Assembly (NCBI GenBank): GCA_023415655.1
Contig: JAEZKD010000171.1
Coordinates: 1-8,139, forward strand
Direction: 5' to 3'
DNA: 8,139 nucleotides
Source: Bacillota bacterium
Lineage (GTDB): Bacteria; Bacillota; Clostridia; Lachnospirales; Lachnospiraceae
The notes under the pieces were generated by a model that did no database searches, had not been told where the DNA came from, and saw only the letters and a program-made list of their open reading frames with translations. The number at the start of each line of letters is the position of its first letter. Positions within the stretch are counted from its first letter, which is position 1. The position numbers were made by a program, and so were the translations under genes. This document shows, one piece after another, positions 6,200 through 8,139 of this stretch.

Positions 6200-6366
6200 T
6201 TAGGTTCACCTGTGCGAATCTATTCAACTGCGCCGTGCGCAAGTCTATCGATTTTGTCGAATCAGCCCCCAAAACGTTATCCGCCTTGGTCATATGCATT
6301 ATCAGAGATAGGAAAATAATTCATTCTATGAATTATCTCAAAAGAAATTGTACAGGAGGTACGGTA
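6200..6366 (+). other. GC-richer leader segment and hairpin before the methyltransferase remnant
   Basis: Bases 6201-6290 are about 50% G+C by my count, clearly above their AT-rich flanks, and contain GCGC-CGT-GCGC at about 6230-6240. They are followed by a perfect 9-bp hairpin (ATAATTCAT 6316-6324 with ATGAATTAT 6328-6336, loop TCT). A strong AGGAGGT (6354-6360) then lies six bases before the ATG at 6367. No convincing coding frame is seen. It is probably the distal untranslated leader of the attenuated transcript, or a foreign insert. Confidence 0.5.
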
Positions 6367-6567
6367 ATGTTAACACTAGAAAGGTATGTATCCCTTCAAG
6401 TGGATCATCGGGCTAAGAAAATTGTCCAATATATTAAAAAATTAATTAATACAAAGAGATTAAATAGCGATGTCACAGAAAATAAGCGATTGATTGAAAG
6501 CGGTAGTAGCATAGGCTATTTTGGTCTACACGATTGTAGAAGTATCATTCGTAGGTTTGACCTATAA
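6367..6567 (+). pseudogene. truncated class I SAM-dependent methyltransferase remnant
   Basis: The ATG at 6367 with AGGAGGT six bases upstream opens a 66-residue frame. Residues 22-66 align with residues 26-73 of the intact methyltransferase at 7025: INTK, LN, the KR-x-IE block and GYFGLH versus GYYGMH are shared, then RFDL versus GIDL. An intact enzyme of this type needs some 250 residues; this copy stops at the second strand of the Rossmann fold. The SAM-binding loop EIGCGGG is degraded to ESGSSIG. Near the end the ancestral V-G-x-D-L seems split between frames (GTAGGT reads V-G in one frame, GACCTA reads D-L in another), suggesting an indel. I find no continuation in 6568-6743. Not expected to be active. 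Confidence 0.8.
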
Positions 6568-6698
6568 TTGATTGGTCGGATTAAATTCTCGATAACTATA
6601 ATTTAGTGATGGATAAGAAGAACTCATAAGTAAGTCAGAAGTGTTCATCAAGGATGACAAAAAAGGAACAAAAAATGTCAGGTAAAGATAGAATCCCC

Positions 6699-6722
6699 CT
6701 GTTATAATGGAAATCATAACAG
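6699..6722 (+). promoter_or_regulatory. extended -10 promoter overlapped by an inverted repeat
   Basis: TGTTATAAT (6700-6708) is an extended -10 element without a clear -35. CTGTTAT (6699-6705) and ATAACAG (6716-6722) form a perfect 7-bp inverted repeat, with AT/AT continuing inward past one mismatch, and CCCC/GGGG runs flank it. The repeat spans the -10 and the predicted start near 6715, so it could be a repressor operator or a hairpin at the 5' end of the RNA. Confidence 0.5.
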
Positions 6723-6743
6723 TTAGGGGTATGGAGGTAAGTT

Positions 6744-6908
6744 ATGTTAGGTAAGTTAAAAAAACGAGGTTATGTAACCAAGGAAACAGATACTGTTTTC
6801 TACACAAAAGATATTGTTCAGACCTTGGAATGGTACATGAATATTCTTGGATTCTATGAGCAAGTTGGGATACGAGATATGAATCATAACAAACAGAAAG
6901 AGCGCTGA
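6744..6908 (+). pseudogene. truncated VOC (glyoxalase/bleomycin resistance-like) fragment
   Basis: The 54-residue frame starts at ATG 6744 with GGAGGT (6733-6738) at good spacing and ends at TGA 6906-6908. The segment TDTVFYTKDIVQTLEWYMNI (16-35) followed by LGFYEQ matches the start of VOC-fold proteins: a first beta strand, a helix with T-L-E-W-Y, then L-G-F. A complete VOC domain needs about 120 residues, so this holds only the first beta-alpha unit before a charged tail (NHNKQKER). It could be a decayed glyoxalase/dioxygenase-like gene, or a small protein still made from its own promoter. I favour a remnant. No continuation is visible in any frame before the hairpin at 6949. Confidence 0.65.
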
Positions 6909-6948
6909 ATAGCACATCATAAAGAGAAAAAAGAATAACAGAATATGA

Positions 6949-6980
6949 ACCAATCATGACACATAGATGTCATGATTGGT
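6949..6980. terminator. 13-bp perfect hairpin after VOC fragment
   Basis: ACCAATCATGACA (6949-6961) pairs perfectly with TGTCATGATTGGT (6968-6980) around a 6-nt loop. On the + strand no T-run follows. On the minus strand a T6 run comes only about 20 nt later. It may be a weak terminator or processing site between the VOC fragment and the methyltransferase. Confidence 0.5.
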
Positions 6981-7024
6981 ATTGTATGATGTGAAGGAAT
7001 AGAGTAGGAGGACAGTCAAGGGAA

Positions 7025-7810
7025 ATGTATATAATGGATAAAGTGATGGATACATATACAGCAAATAATGAGAATCGGCAAGCAGAGGAAGCCGGCCAAC
7101 ATATAATGGAATTTATTAACACAAAGAAAATTTTAAATAACTATATCTCAGTGGATAAACGTGTGATTGAAATTGGTTGTGGTGGAGGCTACTATGGAAT
7201 GCATTACGCGAAATTATGCCAAGAATATGTTGGTATAGACTTATCGCCAGAAAATATTAGTGTGTTTCAACATCTGATTAACGAGCATGGATATCATAAT
7301 GTAAAAGCAGAGGTTGGTGATGTTACTAATTTGTGTAACATAGAAGATGATAGCTTTGATGTTGTAATGTGCCTTGGACCGTTGTACCGTCTTGACTCAG
7401 AAGCACGCGCAAGATGTATGGCAGAATGTGCAAGAATCTGCAAACCAGGTGGAAGGATAGCCCTAGCTTTTATGAATAAAACAGGTGCGGTTGCGAAATT
7501 TGCGCCGATCATTGGGTGGGAAAATGTGATGACACCTAAAATTGATGAATTTGTACTTACGAAGGGAATGGAGGATATGATATCTGATATTTTTTTCTAT
7601 GCCATGCCGGAAGAAATGATTGCAGAAGCTGAATTAGCTGGTTTGACCTATGAACGATTGGCTGGCTTAGATTTTTTACTTTTTGATGAGTACATAGAGC
7701 AATTCACTGAGGAACAACGCAAGGTATGGTTTCATTTTTCTGATTTAGTAGTAAACAGTGAGTATTGTGCTGGGTTATCCAATAATGCTATGTTGATTTG
7801 TAGAAAGTAG
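7025..7810 (+). CDS. class I SAM-dependent methyltransferase
   Basis: A 261-residue soluble enzyme with a Rossmann-like SAM-binding core. Motif I is VIEIGCGGGYYG (47-58). The acidic ribose-binding residue is D72 in GIDLS. GDV (98-100) is the motif III region and DVVMCLGPLYRL (112-123) is motif IV. ICKPGGRIALAF (138-149) is the post-motif strand. The C-terminal ~110 residues vary and probably define the acceptor, which cannot be named. It resembles small-molecule methyltransferases (Methyltransf_11/25 type) more than rRNA or DNA enzymes. Start choice is uncertain: AGGAGG (7006-7011) is 13 bases before the ATG at 7025 and farther from the alternative ATG at 7034, which gives MDKVMDTY and matches the start of the next gene. 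The broken copy at 6367 is a relative. Confidence 0.88.
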   Translation: MYIMDKVMDTYTANNENRQAEEAGQHIMEFINTKKILNNYISVDKRVIEIGCGGGYYGMHYAKLCQEYVGIDLSPENISVFQHLINEHGYHNVKAEVGDVTNLCNIEDDSFDVVMCLGPLYRLDSEARARCMAECARICKPGGRIALAFMNKTGAVAKFAPIIGWENVMTPKIDEFVLTKGMEDMISDIFFYAMPEEMIAEAELAGLTYERLAGLDFLLFDEYIEQFTEEQRKVWFHFSDLVVNSEYCAGLSNNAMLICRK

Positions 7811-7849
7811 AATAAGCATACAAATGAATGATCAATTCTTATTAGCTTA

Positions 7850-7879
7850 AAAATGCTACAGAGTTGTCTGTAGCATTTT
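7850..7879 (+). terminator. terminator hairpin after methyltransferase
   Basis: AAAATGCTACAGA (7850-7862) pairs perfectly with TCTGTAGCATTTT (7867-7879) around a GTTG tetraloop, 39 bp past the stop. The T-run is inside the stem, with ACATCTCATTT beyond, so it may work in both directions. Confidence 0.75.
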
Positions 7880-7902
7880 ACATCTCATTTATCTTATGGT
7901 GT

Positions 7903-7936
7903 ATTGTTAGTATTATGTGAAAGTCTAACTAACAAT
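7903..7936. repeat. 9-bp inverted repeat in intergenic region
   Basis: ATTGTTAGT (7903-7911) and ACTAACAAT (7928-7936) are perfectly complementary with a 16-nt spacer. It lies between the terminator at 7850 and the promoter at 7987. It could be an operator or a fortuitous dyad. Apart from this, the terminator and the promoter, the gene-free stretch 7811-8081 shows nothing else. Confidence 0.4.
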
Positions 7937-7986
7937 GCCACCTATCGAACAATCGATGATAGCAAAAAGAATATTGATGGAAGATA

Positions 7987-8015
7987 TTGGAGTTGTATGA
8001 GAGAAATGCTATAAT
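7987..8015 (+). promoter_or_regulatory. probable promoter for the gene at 8082
   Basis: TTGGAG (7987-7992), 17 bp, TATAAT (8010-8015). The start near 8022 leaves a 60-nt leader. That leader contains a perfect 8-bp hairpin, TTAATCTA (8031-8038) with TAGATTAA (8050-8057), 11-nt loop, ending about 10 nt before the AGGGGA ribosome binding site. Confidence 0.5.
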
Positions 8016-8081
8016 ATCAGATATTAACCTTTAATCTAGAAGTTTTGTTTAGATTAATATTATAAGATAGGGGAAAGTGAT

Positions 8082-8139
8082 ATGGACAATAAGGAAAAAG
8101 TCATTGATGCATATGCTTCTGGTAACGAAATTCATCGTG
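8082..8139 (+). CDS. N-terminus of a gene cut by the window edge, probable methyltransferase
   Basis: ATG at 8082, with AGGGGA (8069-8074) upstream, opens a frame that stays open for 19 codons to the window end (MDNKEKVIDAYASGNEIHR). KVIDAYASGNEIHR parallels KVMDTYTANNENRQ at the start of the methyltransferase at 7025. This opening is typical of small class I SAM-dependent methyltransferases in Firmicutes. No catalytic motif lies within the visible part, so the product is inferred from the N-terminal resemblance only. It has its own promoter-like sequence and is separated from the previous gene by a terminator. Confidence 0.6.
   Translation, partial: MDNKEKVIDAYASGNEIHR

Noticed and set aside
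6159..6293. Minus strand 44-residue frame through the GC-richer segment
   Set aside because: No Shine-Dalgarno, it reads through a terminator stem, and I recognise no family. Kept only as a note under the composition finding.
6166..6366. Extended 133-residue frame starting inside the terminator at 6166
   Set aside because: It begins in the terminator stem with no ribosome binding site. Similarity to methyltransferases starts only after the ATG at 6367, which has AGGAGGT.

Overview
The window is AT-rich DNA with strong AGGAGG-type ribosome binding sites, sigma-A-like promoters (one an exact TTGACA-17-TATAAT), and short compact transcription units. This suggests a low-GC Firmicute, most likely a Clostridium/Lachnospiraceae-type chromosome; that assignment is inference from style, not from a diagnostic gene.

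Layout. Positions 1-231 hold the right end of a 54-bp tandem repeat array whose units can form hairpins. A promoter at 392-420 then drives three + strand genes: a tautomerase-family protein (500-862), a nucleoside phosphorylase-family protein (913-1671) and a P-loop NTPase resembling nucleotide kinases (1709-2500). A strong hairpin at 2566-2602 separates them from the convergent minus strand gene argS (2623-4320). argS has a leader of about 270 nt with its own promoter, a 21-residue arginine-rich leader peptide (6 Arg codons), a set of mutually exclusive stems and an intrinsic terminator. Together these read as a ribosome-mediated arginine attenuator.

From 4743 everything is on the + strand. 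An AraC-type regulator with a GyrI-like ligand-binding half (4961-5806) is followed by a consensus promoter (5964-5992). Next come a 23-residue leader peptide with a perfect Shine-Dalgarno sequence (6065-6136) and a GC-rich intrinsic terminator (6164-6199), which shares bases with a possible antiterminator. This second attenuator-like leader faces a broken methyltransferase gene (6367-6567). Then come a truncated VOC/glyoxalase fragment (6744-6908), an intact class I SAM-dependent methyltransferase (7025-7810), and the first 19 codons of what looks like another methyltransferase running off the window (8082-8139).

How it fits together. The left half is housekeeping or salvage metabolism plus a tRNA synthetase that senses its own amino acid. 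The right half looks like an accessory, partly decayed small-molecule response locus: regulator, leader-peptide switch, methyltransferases and a VOC remnant. The most notable content is two independent leader-peptide attenuators on opposite strands within 2 kb. Both are read by eye from base pairing, without folding software or homology searches.
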